Positions 17,939 through 26,995 of a stretch of DNA of 64,000 nt are shown piece after piece. The stretch lies in the NCBI RefSeq assembly GCF_900250115.1, contig NZ_LT984803.1:2693583-2757582 (forward strand), read 5' to 3'. This DNA comes from Cupriavidus taiwanensis. GTDB taxonomy: Bacteria; Pseudomonadota; Gammaproteobacteria; Burkholderiales; Burkholderiaceae. The notes under the pieces were generated by a model. It had not been told where the DNA came from, did no database searches, and saw only the letters and a program-made list of their open reading frames with translations. The translations under genes were made by a program, and so were the position numbers. Each line of letters starts with the position of its first letter. Position 1 is the stretch's first letter.

Positions 17939-18981
17939 CCGGCCCGGACCCGCACGTGACCCAACGCCCGTTGCCAGCGGCCGCGCCGGCTGTGCCTTCG
18001 CACGGCACGCCGATGCTGTCGGTACAGGGCCTGACCACGCACCTCGAATTGCGCCGCGGCGTGGTACGCGCGGTGGACGGCGTCGACCTGCACGTGAACG
18101 AGGGCGAGACCCTGGGAGTGGTGGGCGAGTCAGGGTCGGGCAAGTCCATGACCATCCTGTCGATCCTGCGCCTGCTGCCGCGCCAGGGCGGCGTGCGCCT
18201 GGGCGGCAAGGTGCTGCTCGATGGCGTGGACCTGCTGCAGTTGCCGGAGAAGACCCTGAGCACGCAGTACCGCGGCCGCAAGATCGCCATGATCTCGCAG
18301 GACCCGCTGACCTCGCTCAACCCGGTGTTCACGGTCGGCGACCAGGTCGGCGCGCCGCTGCACTACCACGGCCGCGCCGACAGCCGCGCCGAGCGGCGGC
18401 GCCAGGTGGTGCAGGTGCTGGACAGCGTGCGCATCCCCTCCCCCGAGGCCCGGCTGGACGACTATCCGCACCAGTTCAGCGGCGGCATGCGCCAGCGCGT
18501 GGTGACCGGCATGGCCATCGCCAGCGCGCCGCGGCTGCTGGTGGCCGACGAACCCACCTCGGCGCTGGACGTGACCATCCAGGTGCAGATCATGGCGCTG
18601 TTCCGCCGCATCCAGGCGCAGACCGGCGTCGGCATCATCCTGATCACGCATGATCTGGGCGTGGCGGCCAGCATCTGCCATCGCGTGGCGGTGATGTACG
18701 CTGGGCGCATCGTCGAGAGCGGCGACGTGCGCACGCTTTACCAGCGCCCCGCCCACCCGTACACACAGGCCTTGCTGCAGGCCATCCCCCGCTTCGGCGA
18801 CCGGCGCGAGCGGCTGTACGCGATCCCGGGCAGCCCGCCGAGCCTGGTCGATCCGCCGCACGGCTGCCGCTTCGCGGCGCGCTGTCCGCACCGCAAGCCG
18901 CTGTGCGACGACGCCTATCCCCCCGAGATCGAACTCGAATCCGGCCACAAGGTCAGCTGCTGGCTGGCCTCGGCCGGCTGA
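17935..18981 (+). CDS. ABC transporter ATP-binding protein, DppD/OppD type (348 aa)
   Basis: Cytoplasmic ATPase of the importer. Walker A GESGSGKS (about 62-69), Q-loop ISQDPLTSLNPVF, signature FSGGMRQRV, Walker B LLVADEPTSALD, and the H-loop ITHDLGV. The C-terminal oligopeptide-transporter extension with four conserved cysteines (CRFAARCPHRKPLC and a later SCW) is typical of the Dpp/Opp branch and often carries an Fe-S cluster. The N-terminal 20 or so residues before MLSVQGL are Pro/Ala-rich and probably disordered. The ATG shares ATGA with the DppC stop. Confidence 0.92.
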   Translation: MTGPDPHVTQRPLPAAAPAVPSHGTPMLSVQGLTTHLELRRGVVRAVDGVDLHVNEGETLGVVGESGSGKSMTILSILRLLPRQGGVRLGGKVLLDGVDLLQLPEKTLSTQYRGRKIAMISQDPLTSLNPVFTVGDQVGAPLHYHGRADSRAERRRQVVQVLDSVRIPSPEARLDDYPHQFSGGMRQRVVTGMAIASAPRLLVADEPTSALDVTIQVQIMALFRRIQAQTGVGIILITHDLGVAASICHRVAVMYAGRIVESGDVRTLYQRPAHPYTQALLQAIPRFGDRRERLYAIPGSPPSLVDPPHGCRFAARCPHRKPLCDDAYPPEIELESGHKVSCWLASAG

Positions 18982-19004
18982 GACCGCGGAAAGCAGGAGG
19001 CGCC

Positions 19005-19970
19005 ATGCTGCTTGAAGTAGAAGACCTGAAGAAGCATTTCCCCGCGCGCGGCGGCGGCACGGTGCGTGCCGTCGACGGCGTCAGCTTTGCCGTCGATGCC
19101 GGCCAGACCTTTGCGCTGGTGGGCGAGTCCGGCTGCGGCAAGACCACCATCGCGCGCCAGCTGCTGCTGCTCGAGCGCCCCAGCGCCGGCGCCATCCGCT
19201 TCGATGGCCAGGACGTGCTGGCGCTGGACCGCAAGGGCGTGCTGGCCTACCGGCGCCAGGTGCAGGCGGTGTTCCAGGACCCGTCGTCGTCGCTCAATCC
19301 GCGCCTGAAGGTCAGCATGCTGCTGGCCGAGCCGCTGCTGGCGCACGGCCAGGGCGGCAACCGCGCCGCGCTGCGGGCCCGGCTGCTGGAGTTGCTGGAG
19401 ATCGTCGGCCTGCCGTCCGGCGCGCTCGAGCTCTACCCGCACGAGTTCAGCGGCGGCCAGCGCCAGCGCATCGCGGTGGCGCGCGCGCTGGCGCTGCGGC
19501 CGCGGCTGCTGGTGCTGGACGAGCCGACCTCGGCGCTGGATGTGTCGATCCGCGCGCAGATCATCAACCTGCTGGCGCAGATCCAGCGCAGCTTCGGACT
19601 GGCCTACGTGGTGATTGCCCACGACCTGGCGCTGGTGGAGCACTTCAGCTCGGCGGTGGGCGTGATGTACCTGGGCAATATGGCGGAAAGCGGGCCCAGC
19701 GCCGCGGTCTTCGGCGCGCCGCGCCATCCCTATACGCAGGCGCTGCTGGGCTCGGCGCCGCGGCCCGACCCGGACCACCAGCCCGCCGAAGGCCTGATCC
19801 TGGGCGATATCGGCTCGGCGCTGCACCCGCCGCCGGGGTGCAAGTTCCATCCGCGCTGCCCGCGCGCGCTGCCGGCGTGCGCGGCCGAGGCCCCGCCCAT
19901 GCGGCGGCTGGACCCGGCCGCCGACGCGGCCATGCCGGCGCACCAGGCCGCCTGCCACCTGCTGCAGTGA
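19005..19970 (+). CDS. ABC transporter ATP-binding protein, DppF/OppF type (321 aa)
   Basis: Second ATPase of the importer. Walker A GESGCGKTT (about 44-52), Q-loop VFQDPSSSLNPRL, signature FSGGQRQRI, Walker B LLVLDEPTSALD, H-loop IAHDLAL, and the C-terminal Cys-containing Opp extension (GCKFHPRCPRALPAC). AGGAGG precedes the ATG at 19005. It is the last gene of the carboxylase-ligase-IclR-transporter cluster; the next gene is convergent, 34 bp away. No clear hairpin terminator is seen in that gap. Confidence 0.92.
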   Translation: MLLEVEDLKKHFPARGGGTVRAVDGVSFAVDAGQTFALVGESGCGKTTIARQLLLLERPSAGAIRFDGQDVLALDRKGVLAYRRQVQAVFQDPSSSLNPRLKVSMLLAEPLLAHGQGGNRAALRARLLELLEIVGLPSGALELYPHEFSGGQRQRIAVARALALRPRLLVLDEPTSALDVSIRAQIINLLAQIQRSFGLAYVVIAHDLALVEHFSSAVGVMYLGNMAESGPSAAVFGAPRHPYTQALLGSAPRPDPDHQPAEGLILGDIGSALHPPPGCKFHPRCPRALPACAAEAPPMRRLDPAADAAMPAHQAACHLLQ

Positions 19971-20004
19971 AAGCGCGCCGAGGGCAAGCGTGGGCCGCGC
20001 TGCC

Positions 20005-20610
20005 TCAGCCGCCCTGCATCCGCGACGGATCGTCGCTGCGCGAGGTGGTGGTGACGGTGCCGTCGCGGTTGAAATGCACGTTGAAGAAGGCCTTGTCGGT
20101 CGAGGTCTCCATCCAGCGGTAGCCCCACACCTCCTCCTGCTTCAGCGCGAACGCCTCCACTTTGGTGGGCTTGCCCAGCAGGCGGCGGACGTCGTCCTTG
20201 CTCATGCCGGCGCGCACGCGCGCGAAATTTTCGGCCGAGAGCACCTGCTCGATCTTCGCGACCTTGCCGTCGGCGCCGATGGTGACCATCCACGTGGTGG
20301 TGCCCTCGGGGCCGCGCGGGTATTCCAGCCGGCGCCCGCCGTCGGCCTCTTCCCAGACGATCTCGGGCTTGCCGGCCTGCCGGCGCAGGTCTTCCTCGGT
20401 CGACTGGCCCGGCACGATGCCCTTGAACAGCTCGCTGTCGGGCTTGATCGCGTTCCAGGTGTTGCGCGCGGTCTCGCCCGCCTTCTTCATGGCTTGGTCG
20501 ACCTTCTGCTGGTCGCAGCCGAACAGCGCAAGCATCGAGGCAATCAGTCCCATGGCGGCTAGGCGTCGCGGCGACGCGGCAAAGGTCGAAAGGGGGAAGG
20601 TCGAAGACAC
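20005..20610 (-). CDS. BamE/OmlA-like outer-membrane lipoprotein in the tam operon
   Basis: A lipoprotein with lipobox LALFGC and a SmpA/OmlA (BamE-type) module, here apparently twice: GIVPGQSTEEDLRRQAGKPEIVWEE and RVRAGMSKDDVRRLLGKPTKVEAF. Each has the 'pGMs..dV...lGkP' pattern, followed by a beta-rich WxYrW-type segment (EEVWGYRWMETSTDK). I chose a GTG at 20610, which almost abuts the tamB stop and gives a signal peptide with two arginines before the hydrophobic core (201 aa, lipid Cys32). An ATG at 20553 (182 aa) would lack any positive n-region. Probably an outer-membrane assembly helper for TamAB or BAM (inference). Confidence 0.8.
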   Translation of the reverse strand: MSSTFPLSTFAASPRRLAAMGLIASMLALFGCDQQKVDQAMKKAGETARNTWNAIKPDSELFKGIVPGQSTEEDLRRQAGKPEIVWEEADGGRRLEYPRGPEGTTTWMVTIGADGKVAKIEQVLSAENFARVRAGMSKDDVRRLLGKPTKVEAFALKQEEVWGYRWMETSTDKAFFNVHFNRDGTVTTTSRSDDPSRMQGG

Positions 20611-20611
20611 C

Positions 20612-23600
20612 TCAGCGGCGCACCGGCTCGGCGATGACGGCCGAAGCCGCCTGCGCGGCGCTTTCGGGGTCGAGTGGCTGACTGTCATCCTGCTGGCTCC
20701 TTCTGGTGCCGCGGTTCGGGGCCCCGCTGAACAGGTTGGCCCAGGTGTCGAAGCGGCGGTTGAACAAGACCGACAAACCGTTGATGGAGCCGCCCTTGGC
20801 AATCAGCGACCAGCGCCGCGAGAACTGCCAGGTCAGCTTCACCACGTTCGAGGCCGAAGTCAGGCTCTGCTCATAGCCGACCGACATGCGGTCGGAGATG
20901 GCCTTGCCCATGCTGACCACCTGCTGGTCGTTCAGGCCCGCGGTGCTGGGCCCGATCGAGAACTCGTCGATGCCGAAATGCGAGACGATGCCCTTGCCGG
21001 CCTTGCCGCCGATCAGTCCCAGCGCGGCGCCACCCAGAGCCGAGCCGCTCAGCTGGCGCTGCTGGCCGGCGCCGGCGCTTTCCGCGCCGTAGCCGAACAT
21101 CAGCCACGACAGCTTGTCCTCGTCGGGCACGTTGGGCTCCGACACCAGCCGCACGCGCGGCAGCCGCACCGTGCCGGTGACCTCGACGCCGGCCTCGACC
21201 TCCTGGTTGCGGCGCATGGCGCGGATGTTCATGTTTGGATTGTCGATCGGGCCGTTGAAATTGATGATGCCGCGCTCGATGTCGAGCTTGCGCCCGAAGG
21301 CCTCGTAGGTGCCGTCGGTGACGCGCACCGTGCCGGTGGCCTTGATCGGCGTCAGCGGTTCGCTCTTCACGCCCATCTGCCCGGCCAGCAGCAGGTCCGC
21401 GCCCGCACCGCGGAAGCGGAAGTTGTTGCCCAGGTCGACGCTCAGATCGATCACCGGGCTGAAGCGGCTGGCGGGCTTGGTTTCGGGCACCGGCGTGGCC
21501 GCGGTCTTGACCGCGCGCTGGTCCTTGCGCCGGATCACCACGACATCGTCGCCCAGCACCGGCGCGCCCGCCTTGGGCAGGTCGAACAGCCCGCGGTCGA
21601 CGCGGAACTTGCCGCGGATCACCACCTGCTTGTTCTCGTTGGCGATGCTGGCATCGCCCGACACCACCAGCGTGCGTTCCGGGCTGGCAAACAGCTGCAG
21701 CTTGTCGGCGACGATCCTGCCGGTCAGGTTGGGATCGGCCTCGCCCAACTTGATGTTGCCGGTGGCGGTGAGCTTGCCGTCGCCGCCATGGAATTCCACC
21801 TGCCTGAGCTCCACCGTGTTCTGGTCCAGCACCACGCGCACGGTGCCGTCGGTCAGGCGCAGCCCCTGGTCGTACAGCGTCACCGCCAGGTTGTCGCCGT
21901 TGATGGTGCCGGTCAGCAGTGGCGCGGCCACCGTGCCCGCCAGCCGCATCGCCGCGGCCAGGCGGCCGTCGAAGGCGTACTGCGGGCCGGTCAGCGCTTC
22001 CAGCGACTTGAGCCGCGGCACGTCGACACTGACGGTGCCGCCCAGCGTCGACGCCGGGCCCACGGTCTGCAGCCCCTGCTCCTGCACCAGGCCGGCCGAG
22101 GCATCGATCACCACCTTGCCGATGCGGCCCGACACCATGCCGCCGCGCAGCGCGATGCGGTTGCCGCCGGCGTCGGCGCGCAGGCTGGTCTCGCCCAGGC
22201 CGAGCGTGGTGAAGCCCCGGCCCGCGTTGACCGAAACATCGCCGCTGCGCCGGCGCACTTCCGCGAAGCCGGTGGCGGTCTCGGCCAGCGCCACGTTCCA
22301 GCGGCCGTCGATGACCAGGTCGGAGCGCAGCGGCGGGCGCTCGCCAGTGATGGTCTGCATCAGCTCCAGCACGCGCGCCACCTGCAGGCCATCGAGGCTC
22401 CCGGCGCTGCGGATGCGGCCGTGGTCCCAGTCCAGGCTGTCGATCGCCAGCGTGGCGCGGTCCAGCAGCAGGCGCGTGGCGCCCAGGCGCACGTGCTGGT
22501 CGGCCACCAGCAGCTGCGCGGGCGCGGCCAGGCGCAGGTTGAAGGTGCTGCGCTCTTCCAGCGTGCGGATGGTGCCGTTCCAGCCCTGCTGGCCGCGCCA
22601 CGCGCCCTGCCCCGCCAGCGCCAGCTGCAGCGGCCGCTGGTTCAGGCTGCCGGCGGCCTTGATGTCGAAGGCGTGGCTGGCCTGGGTGCCGTTGAGGGTG
22701 GCGTCGAGCGTGGCGAGGCTGGCGTGCGGGCCGCGGTAGCCGCGCGCCGCCAGCTGCACCGACAGCGGGCCATCCAGCCCGCCGCGGATTTCGGCGCGGC
22801 CACTGGCGCTGGCCACCTTGTGCGGTCCCACCTCCAGCGTTTGCGCGTTGTAATCGGCCACCACCTCGGGCTTCTTCAGCGTGCCGGTGATGGTGGCGTC
22901 CAGCTTGAGCTTGCCGGCCACGCCGAACTTCAGGCGGTCCAGTTGCGGCGCGTCGACCGCCAGCCTGAGCGCATCGCCGCGCGCGCCGAAGCTGCCGCGC
23001 AGGCTGGCCTGGTTGCCGGCCATGCTGAGCGCGGCCTCGCTCGGCAACAGCCGCTCGCCCGCCAGGCGCAGCTTGCCGCCGCCGGTCATCGGCAGGCCCG
23101 CGTATTCGCTTTCATGCACGGCGAAGTCCACCGCCACGCCCAGCTGCGGCGCGAGCTCGCCAGTCGCGCTGAAGTCCGCATTGATGCGGCCCGCGGCCAC
23201 CTTGGCCAGGCGCGACGGGTCGAACGCAGACAGCTTGCCCTTGAAGCTGTATGGCTGCTTGTCTTTCAGCCCCAGCTTGCCTTCGGCGGTCAGCAGGCCG
23301 GTGCCGACCACGGCGCGCAGCGCCGCCAGGGTCACGGTCTCGGCATCCACGCTGGCGTCGGCAAACAGCTTGAGCTGTCCGCCCGCCAGGTCCAGCGCCA
23401 CGCTCTGCCGTCCCGGCTCCAGGCGGATCACCACCGGGCCCGACAGGCTGGCGCTGGCGAGCGAGCCGTGCAGCGCCGACGGGTCCAGCCTGCTCACGTC
23501 CAGGTCGAAGCCGCCGCGGCCGCCGCGCAGCGAGCCGCTGCCGGCGATCTCGGCCTTGCCCGCCAGCGCCACGCGCAGGTCCGACACCGCCTGCGCCGAC

Positions 23601-24769
23601 TCGCTCAGCTCCACGCGGGCGCGCACCGATTGCACCGGCAGCCGCTCGCGGTCGAGCGGGCCGGCCTCCAGGTTGCGGATCTCGATCTCGCCGGCGACCG
23701 CCAGCGGCGCCGGAGCCGGCGCGGCTGCGGGGGCGGAGGCCGCCGATGCTGCCGCTGGCGCTGAGGCGGCCGGCGCAGCCGCCGCGGGCGCCGAAGCCCC
23801 CGCCGCATTGCCGCCCGTCGTCACGCCGTCCACCGGCCGCAGCTCGGCTCGCACGGTCAGGTTGGCCTGCGGCGCCGACGGGCTGAACAGGCGCGGGTTG
23901 ATGCGGTCGCCGTCGACCAGCAGGCGCGTGAACGGGACCTTCCCGAACGGCGTCAGGTCGGCGCCGGCACGCAGGTGGATGCGGTCGCCGCTGGCCTGCA
24001 GTTCGGCGCGCAAGGCGTCGAGGTTGCCGTTGGCGGTAGCGTTGACGGCAAAGGCCTCGTCCTGCCAGCTGCTTTCCAGCAAGGCTTCGGCGCTGAGCGC
24101 GAACGGCGCGGCGGCGCCCAGTTGCGCGTTGGCGGCGAGCTTGCCGTAAGGCGTTTCCAGCTTGTCGACGCTGACGCGGTGGCGCAGGCCATCGCTGTGC
24201 AGCGCCCCGGCCAGGTTGCTGAACACCATCGGCTCGGCCGTGGGCGCCGGGCCCTGCACCAGCGCCAGGCGCTCGAGCGTCAGCGCATCGACATCGATGG
24301 CCAGCGGCAGTTCGAGCGAATCGGGTTTCTGCATCGGCTCCGTAGCGGGCTCGGCCGGCCCCAGCCGCACCTCGGCCTTGCCGATGCGCAGCCACTGCAC
24401 GTGCAGCCGCCGCGGCTGCCAGCTCAGGTTCCAGCTGCCGTCGACGCGGTCGACCGTGACGCGGGTCTGGCCGCTGGCGAAGACCACGTCGCGCAGGCGC
24501 AGGCCGTGCGCCACGGTGCCGCCTTCCAGGCGTCCGCCGAGCATGCCGGCCGACAGCCGCGTCGCCAGCGTCCACAGGTGCCGCGTGCCGGTTTCGGTGC
24601 GCAGCGCCGCCACGCCGGTGGCCGCCAGCACCACCACCAGCAACAGCAGGATCCCGGCCAGCCAGCCGAGCGCGCGCCACAGCCGCCGGCGCTTGCGCGG
24701 TGGCGGACCCGAGGGCGGCGGCGCCGCGTCGCCGCCGCCGGGCACGGCGGGCAGGTCGTGCACGTTCAT
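20612..24769 (-). CDS. tamB: Translocation and assembly module protein TamB (1385 aa)
   Basis: Large inner-membrane-anchored periplasmic protein that partners TamA and bridges to the outer membrane; family members assemble outer-membrane proteins and move phospholipids. A basic N-terminal tail (PRKRRRLWRALGW) leads into one TM helix (about 33-55). A long AsmA-like beta-rich groove follows, and the C-terminal DUF490/TamB domain occupies about 1050-1385 (NFNGPIDNPNMNIRAMRRN; DKLSWLMFGYG). About residues 312-360 form an Ala/Pro low-complexity linker that splits the N-terminal part. The ATG shares one base with the tamA stop, so the two are coupled. Confidence 0.93.
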   Translation of the reverse strand: MNVHDLPAVPGGGDAAPPPSGPPPRKRRRLWRALGWLAGILLLLVVVLAATGVAALRTETGTRHLWTLATRLSAGMLGGRLEGGTVAHGLRLRDVVFASGQTRVTVDRVDGSWNLSWQPRRLHVQWLRIGKAEVRLGPAEPATEPMQKPDSLELPLAIDVDALTLERLALVQGPAPTAEPMVFSNLAGALHSDGLRHRVSVDKLETPYGKLAANAQLGAAAPFALSAEALLESSWQDEAFAVNATANGNLDALRAELQASGDRIHLRAGADLTPFGKVPFTRLLVDGDRINPRLFSPSAPQANLTVRAELRPVDGVTTGGNAAGASAPAAAAPAASAPAAASAASAPAAAPAPAPLAVAGEIEIRNLEAGPLDRERLPVQSVRARVELSESAQAVSDLRVALAGKAEIAGSGSLRGGRGGFDLDVSRLDPSALHGSLASASLSGPVVIRLEPGRQSVALDLAGGQLKLFADASVDAETVTLAALRAVVGTGLLTAEGKLGLKDKQPYSFKGKLSAFDPSRLAKVAAGRINADFSATGELAPQLGVAVDFAVHESEYAGLPMTGGGKLRLAGERLLPSEAALSMAGNQASLRGSFGARGDALRLAVDAPQLDRLKFGVAGKLKLDATITGTLKKPEVVADYNAQTLEVGPHKVASASGRAEIRGGLDGPLSVQLAARGYRGPHASLATLDATLNGTQASHAFDIKAAGSLNQRPLQLALAGQGAWRGQQGWNGTIRTLEERSTFNLRLAAPAQLLVADQHVRLGATRLLLDRATLAIDSLDWDHGRIRSAGSLDGLQVARVLELMQTITGERPPLRSDLVIDGRWNVALAETATGFAEVRRRSGDVSVNAGRGFTTLGLGETSLRADAGGNRIALRGGMVSGRIGKVVIDASAGLVQEQGLQTVGPASTLGGTVSVDVPRLKSLEALTGPQYAFDGRLAAAMRLAGTVAAPLLTGTINGDNLAVTLYDQGLRLTDGTVRVVLDQNTVELRQVEFHGGDGKLTATGNIKLGEADPNLTGRIVADKLQLFASPERTLVVSGDASIANENKQVVIRGKFRVDRGLFDLPKAGAPVLGDDVVVIRRKDQRAVKTAATPVPETKPASRFSPVIDLSVDLGNNFRFRGAGADLLLAGQMGVKSEPLTPIKATGTVRVTDGTYEAFGRKLDIERGIINFNGPIDNPNMNIRAMRRNQEVEAGVEVTGTVRLPRVRLVSEPNVPDEDKLSWLMFGYGAESAGAGQQRQLSGSALGGAALGLIGGKAGKGIVSHFGIDEFSIGPSTAGLNDQQVVSMGKAISDRMSVGYEQSLTSASNVVKLTWQFSRRWSLIAKGGSINGLSVLFNRRFDTWANLFSGAPNRGTRRSQQDDSQPLDPESAAQAASAVIAEPVRR

Positions 24770-26580
24770 CAGAACGCCACCCCCAGCGAGATATGCGGCC
24801 GGAACTGCTGCTCCTGGATGCCGTAGCCCACGTCAAGCTGCAGCGGGCCCACCGGCGTGCGCCAGCGCACGCCCACGCCCACGCCGTTGTAGATGGTCAC
24901 GCCGCGCAGGTCGTTGGCGGCGGTGCCGGCGTCCCAGAACACGGCCACGCCCCAGTCCGGCTTGAACCAGTACTGGTACTCGAGGCTGCCGGTGGCCAGG
25001 TACTTGGCCGGCAGTATGCTGGCGCCGCTGGGCGTGCCGAGCGACTGGTAGCTGTAGCCGCGGACCGAATCGGTGCCGCCGGCGCGAAAGCGCAGCGTCG
25101 CCGGGATCTGGCTGGCGCTGTCGCCGGTGACGTTAGCGCCCAGCTCCAGCCGCGCCACCACCAGGTCGCGCTTGCCGACCGGGACGTACTGGCGGATCCG
25201 GCCGTACAGCCGCAGGAAGGTGGCATCGCTGAGCAGGTTCTTCGCGGCTACCCCGATCTGGGTGTTGATCACGTTGCCGCGGCGCGGGAACACCGGGTTG
25301 TCGACATCGCGCCGGGTCCAGGCAAAGGCCGGCACCAGCGCCTTGCTGATCTGGCTGGCCTGGCCCACCGGCAGCAGCTTGTCGTAGTAGAAATCGAGCG
25401 ACGTCGCGACGTCGTACTTCTCGCGCGAGCGCGCGCGCTTCAGGCCCGCGCGCAGGCTGGTGGTGTCGGTGTTCTCGATGTCGATGGTGCGCTCGTAGCT
25501 GCTGTAGACGCTGTTGCGGTAGGCACCGCGCGACGGCGGCATCGCCGCCTCGGCGAACAGGTAGGAACGCTTCTGCTCGATGCGCGCCTGCGAATCGAAG
25601 GTCCAGGCCCGGTTGAACAGGTTGTAGTAGGAATAGCGCCCTTCGACCTGCGCCCCGGTATCGGTGGTGAAGCCGGCACCGCTGTTGAGCCGGTGCACCG
25701 GATATTCGCGCACGCGCACCGACACCGGCGCGGTGACCACGCCGTCGGGTGCCTGCCCGGCATCCGGCGGCGGCTCCAGGTCGACCTGCACGTTGGAGAA
25801 ATACGGCTGGTTCTGGATCGCGCGCTGCAGCTCCAGCAGCCGCTCGACCCGGTAGGGCTCGCCCTCGTTGAGCGGGTTGACGTTGACGATGATCTGTTCC
25901 GGGTAGCGGCGCGTGCCCGTGACCTTGAGCGGCCCCAGGCGGTAGGCCGGGCCGCTGGCATAGTGCGCCGACAGGTCGGCGCGCAGTTCGTCGGGCTCGA
26001 CCCGCGCCTGCGACGCGGCCAGGCGCGCGCCGTAATAGGTGTGGCTCTGCAGCGTCACCAGCGCGTCTTCCTTGGCCTTGTCCCAGGCGTCCTGGCGGAA
26101 CGGCTCGCCCGCGGGCAGGCCCCATTTGGCCTTCATCTCCGCTACCTGTCCGGGCGACTGGGTCGCGGCCGGGCCGGTCACCTGCAGGTCGACGTTGCGG
26201 ATCAGCGTGCGCGCGCCGGGGTCGACCATCACATGGACCACGCGCTTGTCGCCCTCGCCCTCGACGCGGGTGGTGGTGGTGGGATCGAAATAGCCTTCGG
26301 TGGAGGTGAAGGCCCGCACCTGCTCGCCGACGGTCTCGACCATGTAGTCGAACTGGTCCTGCGACAGGTCGGTGCGGTCCTTGTAGCGGGCCAGGTCGAG
26401 GTGCTCCTCCAGCATCTCGCGGATCGGCTTGGGCGCGTCGACCTCGACCTTGTAGGCGGCCTGGGCGGCACCTCCGGCAAGTGCCAGCACCAGCGCCCCG
26501 AGCACGCCCGGTGCGCGCGAGGCCGGGCGCCGGGCGGCGCGGCCAGCCAGGTCAGCGGTGTTAGCGGTGTCTTGCGGCAT
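24769..26580 (-). CDS. tamA: Translocation and assembly module protein TamA (603 aa)
   Basis: Omp85-superfamily outer-membrane protein. A signal peptide (VLGALVLALAGGAAQA-AY, cleavage near 41) is followed by about three POTRA domains (about 42-265; YKVEVDAPKPIREMLEEHL; GPLKVTGTRRYPEQIIVNVN) and a C-terminal 16-strand barrel (about 275-603), with the lid-lock/L6-like motif VRGYSYQSLG near 505. It ends in GVAF, the usual terminal Phe. Start is the ATG at 26580 (MPQDTANTADL); longer frames upstream would delay the signal peptide. It forms an operon with tamB and the BamE-like lipoprotein. Confidence 0.93.
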   Translation of the reverse strand: MPQDTANTADLAGRAARRPASRAPGVLGALVLALAGGAAQAAYKVEVDAPKPIREMLEEHLDLARYKDRTDLSQDQFDYMVETVGEQVRAFTSTEGYFDPTTTTRVEGEGDKRVVHVMVDPGARTLIRNVDLQVTGPAATQSPGQVAEMKAKWGLPAGEPFRQDAWDKAKEDALVTLQSHTYYGARLAASQARVEPDELRADLSAHYASGPAYRLGPLKVTGTRRYPEQIIVNVNPLNEGEPYRVERLLELQRAIQNQPYFSNVQVDLEPPPDAGQAPDGVVTAPVSVRVREYPVHRLNSGAGFTTDTGAQVEGRYSYYNLFNRAWTFDSQARIEQKRSYLFAEAAMPPSRGAYRNSVYSSYERTIDIENTDTTSLRAGLKRARSREKYDVATSLDFYYDKLLPVGQASQISKALVPAFAWTRRDVDNPVFPRRGNVINTQIGVAAKNLLSDATFLRLYGRIRQYVPVGKRDLVVARLELGANVTGDSASQIPATLRFRAGGTDSVRGYSYQSLGTPSGASILPAKYLATGSLEYQYWFKPDWGVAVFWDAGTAANDLRGVTIYNGVGVGVRWRTPVGPLQLDVGYGIQEQQFRPHISLGVAF

Positions 26581-26769
26581 CGCCCCATTGTCCACACATA
26601 CAAAGTCGGTATTTGACCACACCCGGCCTGGCGCCCGGAATTTTCCTGCGCATTGCGGCGCCTTTGCGGCCGCCGCCCCCCGGCTGGTGTGCATCCCGGG
26701 GTGCCGATACTGTAAAATCATGGCCCACTGTACCTATCTGGCGCCCGCACGGGTGCATCCCGGTTGACC

Positions 26770-26961
26770 ATGGCCCTCTACGAATCCGATATCACCCAGT
26801 TCCTGAAGCAGCTCAAGCAAGAGCGCCCGACGCTGGAGGCCGAGCAGCGCGACGGCCGCGCCCTGCTGTGGGACAAGGCACCGATCGACCTCGAAGAGCG
26901 CGCCCGCGCCCAGGCTTCGCGCGTGGCGCAGAAGCCCTACGTCTACTCGCTGGACAACTGA
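26770..26961 (+). CDS. DUF3460 family protein (63 aa)
   Basis: Small acidic/basic soluble protein of unknown function, MALYESDITQFLKQLKQERP at the N-terminus and AQKPYVYSLDN at the C-terminus. DUF3460 proteins are short, beta-proteobacterial, and usually found just before scpA, as here (34 bp gap). The ATG at 26770 is used; a TTG at 26764 would add two residues. A TGTAAAAT stretch at 26711-26718 could hold a -10 box, though no convincing -35 is visible. Co-transcription with scpA is likely. Confidence 0.85.
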   Translation: MALYESDITQFLKQLKQERPTLEAEQRDGRALLWDKAPIDLEERARAQASRVAQKPYVYSLDN

Positions 26962-26995
26962 TCCGCGCCGCCCCCGCGTCCGAGCCGAACGCACC

